Below are positions 33,255 to 33,668 of a DNA stretch of 33,668 nucleotides, one piece after another. The position numbers and the translations under genes were made by a program. The stretch is from positions 1 to 33,668 of the forward strand of contig NZ_CAJTQJ010000025.1 of the NCBI RefSeq assembly GCF_910578695.1, in the 5' to 3' direction. The number at the start of each line of letters is the position of its first letter. The first letter of the stretch is position 1. The notes beneath the pieces are model-generated. The model was not told the DNA's origin. It worked only from the letters and a program-made list of their open reading frames with translations, and did not search any database. This DNA comes from an uncultured Brachyspira sp. (GTDB lineage: Bacteria > Spirochaetota > Brachyspiria > Brachyspirales > Brachyspiraceae).

Positions 33255-33535
33255 TTATTGTATAGTTAAAGTTGTTGTTGCGGTATTAATATCTATATCA
33301 GATATTTGCATTTTAGGTTAGCTATTTTTATCCGCATCTGGCTTTATGCTTGTGCTGCCATTATGATTTTTCTCAAGCCGTTTTTATTATTTTCCTACTT
33401 CATAATCTTTGACTTTTCATAAAGATATAGTTTATTACCGCTTAATTTAAATGCTTGATACTCTTTCACAATAAACCTATCTTAAAACATCATAATCAAA
33501 ACTATATAGCATAGCCGCCAGACACCCAAATGAAT
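33255..33535 (-). pseudogene. Decayed minus-strand coding relic
   Basis: Read on the minus strand, coding-like segments lie in different frames: WVSGGYAI near 33520, VKEYQAFKLSGNKLYLYEK (GTG at 33469, ending TAG at 33395), then LEKNHNGSTSIKPDADKNS, a TAA (33320-33318), and PKMQISDIDINTATTTLTIQ ending at TAA 33257-33255. Amino-acid usage is much more protein-like than random A/T sequence. GGYAI recalls the GG motif of nucleotidyltransferases, but this is weak. Several stops and frame changes imply a dead gene or gene fusion debris. Confidence 0.4.
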
Positions 33536-33613
33536 GTTTTTGATTTGTTGTTATCTTATTCAGTTTTTGTATTTTAGTTATATATACTATATTTATTTAA
33601 TTTAATAATCAAT

Positions 33614-33668
33614 ATTTACTTTTATATCGTTTTTGTTATAATTCCTATATGATAAATATCAACAGAAT
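33614..33668. repeat. Right copy of 55-bp terminal inverted repeat
   Basis: Exact reverse complement of 1-55. In this orientation the final bases contain a possible ATG (33650) running out of the window, so the repeat may continue into a gene beyond the end. Confidence 0.95.

Noticed and set aside
1..33668. Linear replicon or hairpin telomeres suggested by the terminal inverted repeats
   Set aside because: Brachyspira chromosomes are circular, and 55 identical bases ending abruptly fit an assembly or dispersed-repeat boundary better; no telomere-like features or resolvase gene are seen.

Overview
The window is strongly AT-rich and its gene content points to the spirochaete genus Brachyspira. 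The main reasons are a protein resembling the Brachyspira (Serpulina) variable surface proteins, a lipoprotein sialidase, a BspA-like DUF285 protein, ankyrin and HEAT repeat proteins, lipoproteins with relaxed lipoboxes, and a DUF115 motility-associated glycosyltransferase next to housekeeping genes. I see no tRNA, rRNA, CRISPR array, intact insertion sequence or prophage. Species cannot be assigned from the sequence alone.

Layout, left to right. 1-3183: a leader region (promoter, two related operator-like motifs, a short ORF carrying an ACACT pentanucleotide tandem repeat), then a sialidase lipoprotein and a variable-surface-protein-like gene ending at a strong terminator. 3266-6842: ispA, a DUF115 glycosyltransferase and a rhodanese lipoprotein. 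7088-12390: a probable operon lolA-like, rodZ-like, rimO and a ClpX-like ATPase that lacks the zinc domain and carries about 230 extra N-terminal residues. 12474-16018: an ECF sigma factor overlapping a small membrane protein (possible anti-sigma), then clpC. 16019-16626: a gene-free stretch with a 28-bp direct repeat and nested palindromes. 16627-19985: an LtaS-like phosphoglycerol transferase, a PepSY-like secreted protein, a small zinc-ribbon protein and an ankyrin protein. 20062-22585: an orphan three-domain DhaM with a 19-codon ORF in its leader, divergent from a HEAT-repeat secreted protein. 22880-28172: two large paralogous lipoproteins sharing a 324-bp nearly identical 3' block, then a DUF4253 protein whose N-terminus looks like a captured lipoprotein signal. 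28263-30674: a DUF4153 membrane protein and murB. 30817-31608: an unknown coiled-coil protein overlapping a frameshifted YoeB-like toxin. 31612-33051: a DUF285 protein downstream of scpA. 33052-33668: a decayed minus-strand coding relic and the right end.

The first and last 55 bases are perfect inverted copies of one another, so the window is bounded by the same sequence in opposite orientations. That may be an assembly-graph boundary at a longer repeat, or a real inverted repeat able to flip the segment. The strongest candidates for new biology are the repeat-controlled sialidase/surface-protein leader, the mosaic lipoprotein cluster with its signal-peptide capture, the zinc-domain-less ClpX-like ATPase and the homopolymer-frameshifted YoeB-like locus.
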